Assembly (NCBI RefSeq): GCF_001655615.1
Contig: NZ_CP011567.1
Location: 5,800,001-5,864,000 of the forward strand
From: Pseudomonas sp. GR 6-02
Lineage (GTDB): Bacteria > Pseudomonadota > Gammaproteobacteria > Pseudomonadales > Pseudomonadaceae
Direction of reading: 5' to 3'
DNA length: 64,000 nt
In this document: positions 43,687 through 57,000 of the stretch, in pieces
Layout: every line of letters starts with the position of its first letter
Position numbering within the stretch: the first letter of the stretch is position 1
Translations under genes and position numbers: made by a program
Notes under the pieces: model-generated
Told to the model about the DNA's origin: nothing
The model's input: the letters and a program-made list of their open reading frames with translations, nothing else
The model's database searches: none

Positions 43687-45245
43687 CCGCCAAAGAGCAA
43701 AAGCGCCAACCCATTTCCACCGGCTCCGAATGGACGTTCGAGCTGATCCAGGCCTACGACCGCGAAATCAGTCGTCTCGCGGCCCGCTATGCGCTCGATA
43801 CCTACCCCAACCAGATCGAAGTCATCACTGCCGAACAGATGATGGACGCCTACGCCTCTGTGGGCATGCCCCTGGGTTATCACCATTGGTCCTATGGCAA
43901 ACACTTCCTGAGTACCGAAAAATCCTACAGCCGCGGCCAGATGGGGCTGGCCTACGAGATTGTGATCAACTCGGACCCTTGCATCGCCTATCTGATGGAA
44001 GAAAACACCATCTGCATGCAGGCCCTGGTGGTGGCTCACGCCTGCTATGGCCATAACAGCTTCTTCAAGGGCAATTACCTGTTCCGCACCTGGACCGACG
44101 CCAGCTCGATCATCGATTACCTGGTGTTCGCCAAGCAGTACATCATGCAGTGCGAAGAACGCCACGGTATCGACGCGGTAGAGGACTTGCTCGATTCCTG
44201 CCATGCGCTGATGAATTACGGGGTCGACCGTTACAAACGCCCTTATCCGATTTCCGCCGAAGAAGAACGCCGTCGGCAGAAGGATCGGGAAGAACATCTG
44301 CAAAAGCAGATCAACGATTTGTGGCGGACCATTCCAAAAGGCGCGGACAAATTCAGCGACAAGGACAACGCACGCTTCCCCGCCGAGCCTCAGGAAAACA
44401 TCCTGTATTTCATCGAAAAACACGCCCCGCTGCTGGAGCCATGGCAACGTGAAATCGTGCGGATCGTGCGCAAGATCGCCCAGTATTTTTATCCACAGCG
44501 CCAGACACAGGTGATGAACGAAGGCTGGGCCACCTTCTGGCACTACACCTTGATGAACGACTTGTATGACGAAGGCCTGGTCACCGATGGCTTCATGATG
44601 GAGTTCCTGACGTCCCATACCAGCGTGGTGTTCCAGCCGGGCTTCGACAGTCCCTACTACAGCGGAATCAACCCCTACACCCTCGGTTTTGCCATGTATC
44701 GCGATATCCGGCGGATATGCGAACAGCCTACCGAAGAGGACTACCGCTGGTTCCCGGAAATCGCCGGCACAGACTGGCTGTCCAGCATCAAATTCGCCAT
44801 GAGCAGCTTCAAGGACGAGAGCTTCATCCTGCAGTACCTGTCACCCAAGGTGATCCGCGACCTGAAGCTGTTCAGCATCCTCGATGACGACCAAAAGGAT
44901 GATCTGCTGGTTCCGGCGATCCACGACGAAGAGGGCTATCGAACCATCCGCGAAACCCTGGCGGCGCAATACAACCTGGGCAATCGCGAACCCAACATCC
45001 AGATCTACAGCATCGACCGGCGCGGGGACCGCTCGCTGACCCTGCGTCACCAGCAGCACGACCGCAAGCCGCTCGGCGATTCCACCGAGGAAGTGCTCAA
45101 GCACCTGCATCGGCTCTGGGGCTTCGACATTCACCTGGAAACCCTGCAAGGGGATCAGGTGGTGAAAACCCACCATGTTCCACCCAGAAGCGAACACGGC
45201 GAGGGAGACTACGGCCGGCTAGACTTGGCTGTCATTCATCTTTGA
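43683..45245 (+). CDS. ycgB: SpoVR family protein (YcgB)
   Basis: 520-residue SpoVR/YcgB protein, normal length. Conserved [30 protein letters not shown] and [11 protein letters not shown] motifs are present. Third gene of the prkA-yeaH-spoVR operon; the family has no clear enzyme activity but accompanies sporulation or stationary-phase stress. Confidence 0.95.
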   Translation: MTAKEQKRQPISTGSEWTFELIQAYDREISRLAARYALDTYPNQIEVITAEQMMDAYASVGMPLGYHHWSYGKHFLSTEKSYSRGQMGLAYEIVINSDPCIAYLMEENTICMQALVVAHACYGHNSFFKGNYLFRTWTDASSIIDYLVFAKQYIMQCEERHGIDAVEDLLDSCHALMNYGVDRYKRPYPISAEEERRRQKDREEHLQKQINDLWRTIPKGADKFSDKDNARFPAEPQENILYFIEKHAPLLEPWQREIVRIVRKIAQYFYPQRQTQVMNEGWATFWHYTLMNDLYDEGLVTDGFMMEFLTSHTSVVFQPGFDSPYYSGINPYTLGFAMYRDIRRICEQPTEEDYRWFPEIAGTDWLSSIKFAMSSFKDESFILQYLSPKVIRDLKLFSILDDDQKDDLLVPAIHDEEGYRTIRETLAAQYNLGNREPNIQIYSIDRRGDRSLTLRHQQHDRKPLGDSTEEVLKHLHRLWGFDIHLETLQGDQVVKTHHVPPRSEHGEGDYGRLDLAVIHL

Positions 45246-45308
45246 TCCTGTTTCGGCCTCCGGAAGTTCGACGCAAAGGTTATTCTGTCGGGCTAACGGA
45301 GGTTTTTT

Positions 45309-46532
45309 ATGCAGATTTATAAAGTCGGTGGTGCGGTACGCGATCGCCTGCTGGGCAGGCCTGTCACCGATATCGACTGGGTCGTGGTAGGCGCCACCAC
45401 CGAAGAAATGCTCGCCAAGGGCTTTCGCCCGGTGGGTGCGGATTTTCCGGTATTTCTTCACCCCAAAAGCGGTGAGGAATACGCCCTCGCCCGCACCGAA
45501 CGCAAAAGCGGGCGCGGTTACGGCGGCTTCACCTTTCACGCCAGCCCCGAAGTCACGCTCGAAGAAGACCTGATTCGTCGTGACCTGACGATCAACGCCA
45601 TGGCCGAAGACGATCAGCAGAACCTGACCGACCCCTACCATGGCCAGCGGGATCTCGAGGCTCGCCTGCTTCGTCACGTTTCCCCCGCGTTCGCCGAAGA
45701 TCCGCTCCGCGTTCTGCGCGTTGCCCGCTTCGCCGCGCGTTATGCAGGACTGGGCTTCACCGTCGCCCCCGAGACACTGGCGCTGATGAGGCAACTCAGC
45801 GAATCGGGTGAACTGGAGGCACTGACCGCGGAACGCAGCTGGAAAGAAATCGCCCGTGCGCTGATGGAAGACCAACCCCAGGTGTTCATCCAGGTGCTGC
45901 GCGAGTGCGGTGCGCTCAAAGTGCTGATGCCGGAAGTCGATGCGCTGTTCGGTGTACCGCAACCCGAGGCCCATCACCCGGAAATCGACACAGGCGTGCA
46001 TACCCTGAGCGTGCTGGAGCAAGCGGCACAGCACAAACAACCGCTGACCGTGCGCTGGGCCTGCCTGCTGCACGACTTGGGCAAAGGACTGACGCCCGAG
46101 GAGGAATGGCCCCGCCACATCGCCCACGAGCACAAAGGCCTGAAGCTGATCAAAGCGATCAACGAGCGCTTCAAGGCACCGAAGGATTGTCAGGAATTGG
46201 CACTGCTGGTGGGCGAGTATCACACCCATGGCCACCGGGCTCTGGAGCTGAAACCGTCGACCCTGCTGGAGTTGCTGCAGAGTTTCGACGTCTATCGTCG
46301 ACCTCAGCGCTTTGAGGAGTTTATTGCGGCGTGCGAGATGGACGCTCGAGGGCGCAAAGGCCTGGAGCAGCGAAGTTATCCACAGGCGGATTATTTGCGC
46401 GGTGCGGCGACTGCAGCGCGAAGCGTGGCGGTTCAGCCGTTGCTGGAGAAGGGATTCAAGGGGCCGGAATTGGGCGAGGCGATCAAGCGCGAGCGGCTCA
46501 AGGCGCTGAAGGCCTACAAAGAAAAAGCATAA
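45309..46532 (+). CDS. cca: Multifunctional CCA-adding enzyme
   Basis: Adds or repairs 3'-CCA on tRNA. 407 residues: class II nucleotidyltransferase domain ([19 protein letters not shown] near the N-terminus, [10 protein letters not shown]) and a C-terminal HD phosphohydrolase domain (LLHDLGKG). CDS starts after ACGGAGG. Confidence 0.96.
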   Translation: MQIYKVGGAVRDRLLGRPVTDIDWVVVGATTEEMLAKGFRPVGADFPVFLHPKSGEEYALARTERKSGRGYGGFTFHASPEVTLEEDLIRRDLTINAMAEDDQQNLTDPYHGQRDLEARLLRHVSPAFAEDPLRVLRVARFAARYAGLGFTVAPETLALMRQLSESGELEALTAERSWKEIARALMEDQPQVFIQVLRECGALKVLMPEVDALFGVPQPEAHHPEIDTGVHTLSVLEQAAQHKQPLTVRWACLLHDLGKGLTPEEEWPRHIAHEHKGLKLIKAINERFKAPKDCQELALLVGEYHTHGHRALELKPSTLLELLQSFDVYRRPQRFEEFIAACEMDARGRKGLEQRSYPQADYLRGAATAARSVAVQPLLEKGFKGPELGEAIKRERLKALKAYKEKA

Positions 46533-46538
46533 GCAAGG

Positions 46539-46610
46539 GCAAAAGATCGCAGCCTGCGGCAACTCCTACAGAGATCGGCGTAGAAGTTGCCGCAGGCTGC
46601 GATCTTTTGC
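46539..46610. repeat. REP doublet (inverted pair)
   Basis: GCAAAAGATCGCAGCCTGCGG at the left and its reverse complement at the right (46591-46610) flank a short centre: arms of about 30 bases with a few mismatches. Sits between cca and the convergent folK and probably acts as a terminator for both. Confidence 0.85.
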
Positions 46611-46611
46611 T

Positions 46612-47130
46612 TTACAGCATATCGGAAGGGGTCAACTGCTCACCGCGCCACTCAAAAGCCACCGGCGCCAACACCTGATCGATCCGCGCCTCGCTCCACA
46701 AGGTCGCAAAGCTTTTGCCTACACCCGGATGCACTCTGTCCGGCGCAATCAGCGACAACGGCCACAGCACGAAGGCGTTTTTCAGAATCTCTGCCCGCGG
46801 CAACACCAACCCATCGAAATTGCCCACCAGATCGCCGAACAGCAGCACGTCGATATCCAGCGGCAAGCCCTTGCGGTCCGGCGCGTAACGGCCGTTATCC
46901 GCCTCGATGAATTTCAGCCGTCGATCCAGCTCCATCAACGGTAGATCGGTATAGGCCGAGACCACAAAGTTGAAAAACGGCCCGCTCTTGATCCCCACCG
47001 GCTGGCTTTCGAACACCGCCGAGCAGCGCATATCCACCAGGAAACCCGCCAGGGCGTCCAGGCCAGCCTGCAAATGGGATTCGCGCTCGATATTGCTACC
47101 GAGCCCGAGGTACACCTGAGTCAGCGACAT
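46612..47130 (-). CDS. folK: 2-amino-4-hydroxy-6-hydroxymethyldihydropteridine pyrophosphokinase
   Basis: HPPK of folate synthesis, 172 residues. Motifs YLGLGSNIE, PFFNFV, and the PLDIDVLLFGD signature. The start overlaps folB by ten bases, so coupled. Confidence 0.94.
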   Translation of the reverse strand: MSLTQVYLGLGSNIERESHLQAGLDALAGFLVDMRCSAVFESQPVGIKSGPFFNFVVSAYTDLPLMELDRRLKFIEADNGRYAPDRKGLPLDIDVLLFGDLVGNFDGLVLPRAEILKNAFVLWPLSLIAPDRVHPGVGKSFATLWSEARIDQVLAPVAFEWRGEQLTPSDML

Positions 47131-47474
47131 CCGCGCTCGATCTCCACACCCACGCCCTTGGCCGCCGGAACGGCACCTGGCTTGGTCAGCTTGAGGTGCA
47201 TCCAGGTGATCTTGAACTCACTCATCAGCACTTCTGTCAGACGCTCGGCAAACGTCTCGACCAGCTGGAACTGCGCCTGCTCGGCAAAAGCCTGGATGCG
47301 TGACGAAACGCTCGCGTAGTCAAGCGCCAGGGTCAGGTCATCACCAGCAGCGGCCGGACGATTGTCCCAGGCGAAGCTCAGATCAAGTCGCAGACACTGT
47401 CGGATGCCTCGTTCCCAGTCGTAGGCACCAATCACGGTGTCGACTTCCAGGCCCTCGATAAACACTCTGTCCAA
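47121..47474 (-). CDS. folB: Dihydroneopterin aldolase
   Basis: 117 residues from a TTG start at 47474, preceded by GGAG. The N-terminus [20 protein letters not shown] matches the family, and the upstream ATG would add an unlikely eight residues. Lysine of the active site lies in [19 protein letters not shown]. Works just before FolK in the pathway. Confidence 0.93.
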   Translation of the reverse strand: MDRVFIEGLEVDTVIGAYDWERGIRQCLRLDLSFAWDNRPAAAGDDLTLALDYASVSSRIQAFAEQAQFQLVETFAERLTEVLMSEFKITWMHLKLTKPGAVPAAKGVGVEIERGCR

Positions 47475-47548
47475 GCACTTCTCTCCGCTGCACGACAAGG
47501 GCGCAATGCGCCGTTAGAATCAGGGCGTCCTCGCCCGGAATAGTTAGC

Positions 47549-48118
47549 ATGTTTTGGTCACTGGCGATTTTCGCCTACCTGCTCGGCTCTCTGTCCTTCG
47601 CCATTTTGCTCAGCCGCCTGACCGGTAACCCCGATCCGCGAATGAGTGGCTCGGGCAATGCCGGTGCCACCAATATGTTTCGTCTGGCCGGCAAAAAACT
47701 CGCCATCCTGACCTTGCTCGGCGACCTCTGCAAAGGCCTGCTGCCAGTGCTGGTCGCAGGTGCAATGGGCCTTTCACTGCAGGAACAGGCCTGGATCGGC
47801 GTCTTCGCCGTCATCGGTCACCTGTTTCCACTGTACTTCCGCTTTCGCGGCGGCAAGGGTGTCGCCACCGCGGCCGGCATGCTGCTGGGGCTCTATCCAC
47901 CCGCTGCGCTGCTGGCGGTCTGTGCCTGGCTGTTGACGTTCTACCTGACCCGCACCAGCTCACTCGCCGCCCTGATTGCCACACCCCTGACCCTGCCGCT
48001 GCTCGCCTGGCAAGAACCGGCGGCACTGCTGCCTATGAGCGCACTCACGGGGCTGATCGTCTGGCGTCATCGCGGCAATCTACGCGACCTGTTTGCCGGG
48101 CGCGAACGGCATTTTTAA
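47549..48118 (+). CDS. plsY: Glycerol-3-phosphate acyltransferase PlsY
   Basis: Inner-membrane acyltransferase using acyl-phosphate, first step of phospholipid synthesis. 189 residues, five helices. Conserved [23 protein letters not shown] and GHLFPLYF are present. Divergent from folB. Confidence 0.95.
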   Translation: MFWSLAIFAYLLGSLSFAILLSRLTGNPDPRMSGSGNAGATNMFRLAGKKLAILTLLGDLCKGLLPVLVAGAMGLSLQEQAWIGVFAVIGHLFPLYFRFRGGKGVATAAGMLLGLYPPAALLAVCAWLLTFYLTRTSSLAALIATPLTLPLLAWQEPAALLPMSALTGLIVWRHRGNLRDLFAGRERHF

Positions 48119-48141
48119 ATACCGCACGTGAGCGCCACTCA

Positions 48142-49167
48142 TCACAGCGCCGACAACTGCTCCATCGGCCAGCGCGCCTGCACGCTGATTGCCAGGCTTT
48201 CGTGCTGACCGGCCCGCAAGCGCTGGCAGCCGGCAAACGCAATCATCGCACCGTTGTCGGTGCAGAACTCCGGACGGGCATAAAACACATCGCCCCTCAT
48301 GTCGCCGAGCATTTTTTCCAGTGACGTACGCAACGCCTTGTTGGCGCTGACGCCGCCAGCGATCACCAGACGCTTCATGCCAGCCTGTTTCAGGGCACGC
48401 TTGCACTTGATGGTCAAAGTCTCCACCACGGCCTGCTGGAACGCCAGCGAGATGTCGCAACGGGCTTGCTCGCCGTCGTCCCCGGCGCTGACGCATTGCT
48501 GCCAGGTGTTCAAGGCGAAGGTTTTCAAACCGCTGAAGCTAAACGCCAGGCCCGGGCGATCACACATCGGACGCGGGAAGACGAAACGTCCGTCAACGCC
48601 TTGCGCCGCCAGACGAGCGATCTCCGGACCGCCCGGGTAATTGAGGCCCATCATTTTTGCAGTTTTGTCGAACGCTTCACCGGCGGCATCGTCGAGGGTC
48701 TCGCCCAAGAGCGTGTACTGACCGATCCCATCGACCTGAACCAGCTGCGTATGACCGCCCGAGACCAACAAAGCGACGAACGGGAACTCCGGTGGCTGCG
48801 GCTCCAGCATCGGCGCCAGCAAGTGACCTTCCATGTGGTGCACGCCCAGTGCCGGGATACCCCAGGCAAAAGCCAGCGCCTGCGCGCAGGAAGCCCCTAC
48901 CAGCAGGGCTCCGACCAGGCCGGGGCCGGCGGTATAAGCGATGGCGTCGATCTCGGTCGGCACGCAGTCGGCCTCCGCCAGCACCTGACGGATCAAGGGC
49001 AGCATGCGTTTGACGTGATCGCGCGAAGCCAGCTCCGGCACAACGCCGCCATAAGCGCGATGCAGGTCGATCTGACTGAACAGCGCATCGGCCAACAACC
49101 CGCGTTCACTGTCGTAAAGTGCGACACCGGTTTCGTCGCAAGAGGTTTCTAATCCCAGTACTAGCAT
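48142..49167 (-). CDS. tsaD: tRNA N6-adenosine threonylcarbamoyltransferase
   Basis: Forms t6A37 in tRNAs with TsaB, TsaE and TsaC. 341 residues. Metal ligands in [12 protein letters not shown] and the [19 protein letters not shown] motifs are present. Divergent from rpsU, as in most gammaproteobacteria. Confidence 0.96.
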   Translation of the reverse strand: MLVLGLETSCDETGVALYDSERGLLADALFSQIDLHRAYGGVVPELASRDHVKRMLPLIRQVLAEADCVPTEIDAIAYTAGPGLVGALLVGASCAQALAFAWGIPALGVHHMEGHLLAPMLEPQPPEFPFVALLVSGGHTQLVQVDGIGQYTLLGETLDDAAGEAFDKTAKMMGLNYPGGPEIARLAAQGVDGRFVFPRPMCDRPGLAFSFSGLKTFALNTWQQCVSAGDDGEQARCDISLAFQQAVVETLTIKCKRALKQAGMKRLVIAGGVSANKALRTSLEKMLGDMRGDVFYARPEFCTDNGAMIAFAGCQRLRAGQHESLAISVQARWPMEQLSAL

Positions 49168-49366
49168 GGGTTTGCGCCTTGTAGAGGCTGAATTCGAAGG
49201 CGCGCATAATAGTCGTCGCGTGATGCCCCGACCAGCGGTTTTCGATCAGAGGCTTTGCATTCCGAGCGATGAGGGGTTAACATCCGCAACCCTTAAAAAC
49301 CGACGTCTTCAAGTGCTCTTTTGCCGCGAGGATGTTGACCCCGGTAATGAATGAAGGTAGCTCTGG

Positions 49367-49582
49367 ATGCCAGCCGTCAAAGTTAAAGAGAACGAACCCT
49401 TCGACGTAGCTCTGCGTCGTTTCAAGCGCTCCTGCGAAAAAGCCGGTGTACTGGCTGAAGTTCGTAGCCGCGAATTTTACGAGAAGCCTACTTCTGAGCG
49501 TAAGCGCAAAGCAGCAGCCGCTGTTAAGCGTCACGCCAAGAAAGTACAGCGCGAACAGCGCCGCGCCGTTCGTCTGTACTAA
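49367..49582 (+). CDS. rpsU: 30S ribosomal protein S21
   Basis: 71-residue basic protein, [20 protein letters not shown] to a Lys/Arg-rich end. Starts the macromolecular synthesis operon rpsU-dnaG-rpoD. Needed for initiation of translation at ribosome binding sites. Confidence 0.97.
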
Positions 49583-49607
49583 TACACAGACGATCGTAGC
49601 AAGCTTC

Positions 49608-49640
49608 TGCCAAGCCCGGCCCTCAGCCGGGCTAATGGCA
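49608..49640 (+). terminator. Hairpin after rpsU
   Basis: TGCCA-AGCCCGGC-CCTCA-GCCGGGCT-aa-TGGCA. No T run at the base, so a partial terminator or processing site between rpsU and dnaG, as in the classical operon. Confidence 0.6.
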
Positions 49641-50065
49641 TTTGCGGACAACGCTTGATGCTTCACCGTCAAAGCCGCAGACGCGACCGAGACAAACCTG
49701 CTTCACAGCGTCAGACCTGGCTCTTTTGCCAGCGGTGCACGTCTTTTCTGACGAGCCTTTCAAGGCTACTGACGAGCACACCCACTGATTCCTCTCACGA
49801 CGATCAGCCCAAGGCACCTTCTTGCGTGCCCGCTTATTGAGCTATCCGAGGCCATAGATTGGCCGTCGCCGGACTCAGCGAAACACTTTCGAATAGTCGA
49901 ATGCTGATTGGTACTAACGTCAGTGGATTTTCGGCAGATACACTTCCCGACAGCGATTACGCAGACGACACCGGTCGAGCCGCACACCCTGCGCGCCTCA
50001 AACAACGACCTGCGTTCGGCCGCACTTCGTTTCGGGTCCATTTCAGCGCAGATGACGAGAACGCC

Positions 50066-52033
50066 ATGGCCGGGCTAATTCCCCAGAGCTTCATTGACGA
50101 CCTTCTGAACCGCACCGACATCGTCGATGTGGTCAGCTCGCGCCTGCAAATGAAAAAGGCCGGCAAGAACTACACTGCCTGCTGCCCGTTTCACAAAGAG
50201 AAAACCCCCTCCTTCAGCGTCAGCCCCGACAAACAGTTCTATTACTGCTTCGGTTGCGGCGCTGGCGGTAACGCCCTCGGCTTCATCATGGACCACGACA
50301 ACCTGGACTTCCCCCAGGCAGTCGAAGAACTGGCCAAAGCCGCCGGCATGGAAATCCCCCGCGAAGAAAGCGGCCGACCGCACAAACCGCGGCAGCCCAC
50401 CGATTCGCCGCTGTATCCGCTGCTCACCGCTGCCGCCGATTTTTACCGCCAGGCCCTGAAAAGCCATCCGGCGCGCAAAGCGGCCGTGGATTACTTGAAA
50501 GGTCGTGGATTGACCGGCGAAATTGCTCGGGATTTCGGCCTCGGATTCGCTCCGCCCGGCTGGGATAATCTGTTCAAGCATCTGAGCAGCGACACCCTGC
50601 AGCAAAAGGCCATGATCGATGCCGGCCTGCTGGTGGAGAACGCCGAAACCGGCAAGCGCTATGACCGCTTCCGCGATCGCGTGATGTTCCCGATCCGTGA
50701 CAGTCGCGGGCGCATCATCGCCTTCGGCGGCCGGGTACTGGGCGACGACAAGCCGAAATACCTGAACTCACCGGAAACCCCGGTTTTCCATAAGGGCCAG
50801 GAACTCTATGGCCTTTACGAAGCGCGCAAGAACAACCGCAACCTCGACGAAATCATCGTCGTCGAAGGCTACATGGACGTCATCGCCCTCGCCCAGCAAG
50901 GCCTGCGCAATGCTGTGGCAACCCTGGGCACCGCCACCAGCGAAGAGCACTTGAAGCGACTGTTTCGCGTCGTACCCAACGTACTGTTCTGCTTCGACGG
51001 CGACCAGGCCGGCCGCAACGCTGCCTGGCGTGCACTGGAAGCGACGTTGCCGAGCCTGCAGGACGGACGGCGTGCACGCTTTCTATTCCTGCCCGAAGGC
51101 GAAGACCCGGACACACTGGTCCGCTCCGAAGGCACTGACGCCTTCCGCGCGCGGATCAATCAGCATGCACAGCCATTGGCCGATTATTTTTTCCAACAGC
51201 TGACCGAGGAATCGGACCCGCGCTCGCTTGAAGGCAAGGCCCACATGGCTACCCTCGCCGCGCCACTGATCGACAAGGTTCCGGGCGCCAACCTACGCAT
51301 TCTGATGCGCCAGCGCCTGACCGAAATTACCGGGCTCAGCGGCGAAGCCGTGAGTCAACTGGTGCAAAGCGCACCTCAGGAAGCACCACCGGCTTACGAC
51401 CCGGGCATTGATTACGACGCCATGCCCGATTACAGCGACTACCATCAGCCGCAGGTGCAAGAGATGTATGTGCCGCAGCAGGAGTGGACGCCGAAAAAAA
51501 CCGGCGCAGGCGGCAAGAAATGGGACAAAAAGCCGTGGGACAAGAACGGCAAACGTGGCGGCGATCGCGATCAACCGCGCGCGCCACGGGTACCGGCTGC
51601 TGTGGAGCCACCCACCCTGGCCGCCTTGCGCACGTTGCTGCATCACCCGCAATTGGCCGAAAAAGTCGAGGATGCCGGGCACTTTGCGGCCGAAGACCAC
51701 ACTAACACGCAACTGCTGGTCGCCCTGCTCGAAGCCGTACAGAAGAATCCCAAGCTAAACTCATTTCAACTGATTGCGCGTTGGCACGGCACTGAACAGG
51801 GCCGACTGCTGAAAGCGCTGGCAGAAAAGGAATGGCTGATTGATGGAGATAACCTTGAACAACAGTTTTTCGACACCATTACTAGCTTGTCAGCCCGCCA
51901 ACGCGAGCGAAATCTGGAACAACTTCTTCGAAAAGCGCGTCAAAGTGAGTTGAGTGCCGAAGAGAAAAATCAACTGCGCGACCTTTTAAGCCGCAATGTT
52001 TGCGCATCAAACCCGACCTCAACTGGCGCGTGA
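50066..52033 (+). CDS. dnaG: DNA primase
   Basis: 655 residues. CHC2 zinc finger (C40, H43, C61, C64), Toprim core with VEGYMDVIALAQ and FCFDGDQAGRNAAWRALE, and a C-terminal DnaB-binding domain after a charged linker (about 475-515). Start ATG 50066; a longer in-frame reading of 69 codons without stop lies upstream but has no family similarity. 483 bases separate it from rpsU. Confidence 0.96.
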   Translation: MAGLIPQSFIDDLLNRTDIVDVVSSRLQMKKAGKNYTACCPFHKEKTPSFSVSPDKQFYYCFGCGAGGNALGFIMDHDNLDFPQAVEELAKAAGMEIPREESGRPHKPRQPTDSPLYPLLTAAADFYRQALKSHPARKAAVDYLKGRGLTGEIARDFGLGFAPPGWDNLFKHLSSDTLQQKAMIDAGLLVENAETGKRYDRFRDRVMFPIRDSRGRIIAFGGRVLGDDKPKYLNSPETPVFHKGQELYGLYEARKNNRNLDEIIVVEGYMDVIALAQQGLRNAVATLGTATSEEHLKRLFRVVPNVLFCFDGDQAGRNAAWRALEATLPSLQDGRRARFLFLPEGEDPDTLVRSEGTDAFRARINQHAQPLADYFFQQLTEESDPRSLEGKAHMATLAAPLIDKVPGANLRILMRQRLTEITGLSGEAVSQLVQSAPQEAPPAYDPGIDYDAMPDYSDYHQPQVQEMYVPQQEWTPKKTGAGGKKWDKKPWDKNGKRGGDRDQPRAPRVPAAVEPPTLAALRTLLHHPQLAEKVEDAGHFAAEDHTNTQLLVALLEAVQKNPKLNSFQLIARWHGTEQGRLLKALAEKEWLIDGDNLEQQFFDTITSLSARQRERNLEQLLRKARQSELSAEEKNQLRDLLSRNVCASNPTSTGA

Positions 52034-52047
52034 GGTCATAGCTCAGG

Positions 52048-52053
52048 TATAAT
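52048..52053 (+). promoter_or_regulatory. Possible -10 box upstream of rpoD
   Basis: TATAAT at 52048-52053, 48 bases before the rpoD start. No clear -35 at the usual distance. Could be an rpoD-proximal promoter. Low support. Confidence 0.35.
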
Positions 52054-52100
52054 CCTCGGCTTGTTTTTTGCCCGCCAAGACCTTCAGTGGATAGGGTGTT

Positions 52101-53948
<1,848 letters not shown>

Positions 53949-53954
53949 TCACAG

Positions 53955-53983
53955 AACCCCCGGCCCAGGCCGGGGGTTTTGCT
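53955..53983 (+). terminator. rpoD terminator
   Basis: AACCCCCGGCC..GGCCGGGGG followed by TTTT. Ends the macromolecular synthesis operon before rmcA. Confidence 0.85.
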
Positions 53984-54071
53984 TTATGCAGATTAAATGC
54001 CCCGCACGTCCCACCCGCCGAATAGCCCGTCTACACTCGAAGCATTCCCCCAAAGCCATAACGAGACCGTT

Positions 54072-57000
54072 ATGCCCAGATGGTCGACCGTGCTTTTTTT
54101 GCTGTCGCTGATGACCTGGACCGCAACGGCTGGCGCGCTGACTCTGACCGACGAAGAACGTAGCTGGCTGGCGGCTCACCCGGAATTGCGCCTGGGCGTC
54201 GATGCCTCCTGGCCGCCGTTTGAGTTTCGCGACGATCATGGGCGTTATCAGGGCCTGGCAGCGGACTATATCAACGTCATCCGGCAACGGCTGGCCATCA
54301 AACTCACGCCCATCGAACCGGTCAGCTGGACTGAAGTGCTGCAGCAGGCCAAACAAGGCAAGCTAGACATCTTGCCGGGCATCATGTCGACCCCCGAGCG
54401 CCAGACCTATCTGTCGTTCACCCGCCCCTACCTCGATTTTCCGATTGTCATTCTGGCCCACGTCGGAGGCCCCCAACCGCGCAAACTCAAAGATCTGTAC
54501 GGGCTGAAGATCGCCGTGGTGGAAAACTACGCTCCCCATGAACTGTTGCGCACTCAGCATCCCGACTTGAATCTGGTGGCAATGCCCAATGTCAGCTCGG
54601 CGCTGCAGGCACTTGCCACCGATGCGGTGGACGCCGTCGTGGGCGATCTTGCCTCCAGCGTCTGGAGCCTGCGCCAGCTCAAGCTCGAAGGGCTCTACGT
54701 CAGCGGTGAAACGCCCTACCGCTATCAATTGGCGATGGCCGTCCCGCCGAACGACAAGCTGCTGGTCAGTATCCTGGACAAAGTCCTGGCAGACATGAGC
54801 CCGAGTGAAATCAGTGCCATCCAGGAACATTGGGTCGGTAATGTCCTCGATCATCGAACCTTCTGGTCCGATGTGCTGATGTACGGCCTTCCAGGACTAC
54901 TGCTTCTGATCGTCGTTCTGGCAGTGGTTATCCGGATCAACCGCCGACTGAGTTCGGAAATTGCCCGCAGGGTCGACCTGGAACAGGAGCTGCGCAGCAG
55001 CGAATACCATTACCGCGGGCTGGTGGAGAGTCTTTCAGCCATCGCCTGGGAAGCGCAGATCAGCGATTACACCTACAGTTACGTGTCGCCCCACGCCCAG
55101 GACCTCCTCGGTTATCCCCTGTCCCATTGGCTGATTCCGGGCTTCTGGCGCAACATCATCCACCCCGCGGACCTCACTCGGGCCCAGGCGTTCTGCGACC
55201 GTGAAGTGGCGGCCGGGCGCGATCACAGCGTCGATTACCGGGTCATCACCGCTGATGGCCGTTGCCTGTGGGTCCGCGATATCGTCAGCCTGATCGAACA
55301 TGGCCGTGAACCGGTCCTGCGCGGGCTGATGATCGATATCAGCGAAGCCAAACGCACCGAAGAGGCGCTGCGCCTGTCGGAACAGAAGTTCGCCTCAGTG
55401 TTCCAGCAATGCCCGGATATTCTGGTGATCGCACGGCTTTCCGATGGCTGCCTGCTGGAAGTCAACGAAGCGTTCGAGGAACAGATCGGCCTCAAGGCCG
55501 AAGACGTCATAGGCCAGACGGCCACCGACCTGAACATCTGGGGCGTTCCTGGCGTGGGACCGGGTTTGCTGCAGCGATTGCAGGCCGGCAGTATCCGCAA
55601 CCTGGAGATGCCCTTTCGCCGCAACAATGGCCAGGTGTTTACCGGCCTGATCTCTGCCGAGCCTTTCGACCTCGACACGACCCCGGCCCTGGTGGTCGTC
55701 GTACGAGACATCAGTCAGCTCAAGGAAACCCAGCAACAGCTGCAAACCTCCGAAGAGAAATTCGCCAAGGCCTTCCACGCCTCCCCCGACGGCTTGCTGC
55801 TGTCCCGGCAGAGCGACGGCTTGCTGCTGGAGGTCAACGAAGGTTTCAGCCGTATAACCGGGTTCAACAGTGCGATGTCGGTAGATCGGTCGGCGCTGGA
55901 CCTGGGGATCTGGGTCAATCTCAACGAGCGCAAACAGATGCTCGAATTGCTGCACCGGGATGGTTTCGTCCGCGATTTCAGTTGCCACATCCGCCGCAAG
56001 GACGGGCAGATCCGGCTCTGCGAAGTTTCAAGCCGGCCACTGCCCATCGGCGATGAAGACTGCATGCTGACCATCGCCCGGGACATTACCGAGCGGCACC
56101 TGATGCAGGAAAAACTGCAACAGGCCGCCACCGTGTTCGAAAGCACCGCCGAGGGCGTCTTGATCACCGACACCCAACAGCACATCAGCGCGGTCAATCG
56201 GGCATTCACCGAAATCACCGGCTACAGCGAGACCGAAGCACTGGGCCACACCCCTCGCCTGCTCGCCTCGGGCCTGCACGACAGCGCCTTCTATGCTGCG
56301 ATGTGGCATCAACTGACCGCCGAAGGTCATTGGCAAGGCGAGATTTCCAACCGGCGCAAGAACGGCGAGCTCTACCCGAGCTGGCTGACCATCAGCGCCG
56401 TGCGCAACCGGGACAAACTCATCACCCACTTTGTCGCGGTGTTCGCGGACATTTCCAGCCTCAAGCATGCGCAAGCCAAACTCGACTACCAGGCGCACCA
56501 CGATCCGCTGACCGGCCTGCCGAATCGCACACTGTTCGAAAGCCGCCTGCTGACCGCGCTGAACAACCAGCAGGAAAACGGTGGCCAAGGCGCCGTGCTA
56601 TTCCTGGACCTGGACCGTTTCAAACACATCAACGACAGCCTCGGTCACCCGGTCGGCGACCTGCTGCTCAAAGGCATCGCCGTACGCCTCAAGGAGCAGT
56701 TGCGCGATATCGATACCGTGGCGCGGCTGGGTGGCGACGAATTCATCATCCTGCTCCCCGGCCTGCAACAGGCCAGCGATGCCGACAACATTGCCACCAA
56801 GCTGCTCAATTGCTTCAGCGCCCCTTTCCAGGCCGGCGAGCACGAGTTTTTCATCAGCGCCAGCATCGGCACCAGCCTGTATCCCAAGGACGGCTGCGAC
56901 GTTGCCACGCTGGTCAAGAACGCCGATGCCGCGATGTATCGCTCCAAGGCCAAGGGCCGTAACCGGGTTGAAAGCTACACCCGCGACCTCACCGCCCAGG

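Noticed and set aside
49859..50065. N-terminal extension of DnaG by 69 residues
   Set aside because: No similarity to primase; the conserved start MAGLIPQSFIDDLL is at 50066.
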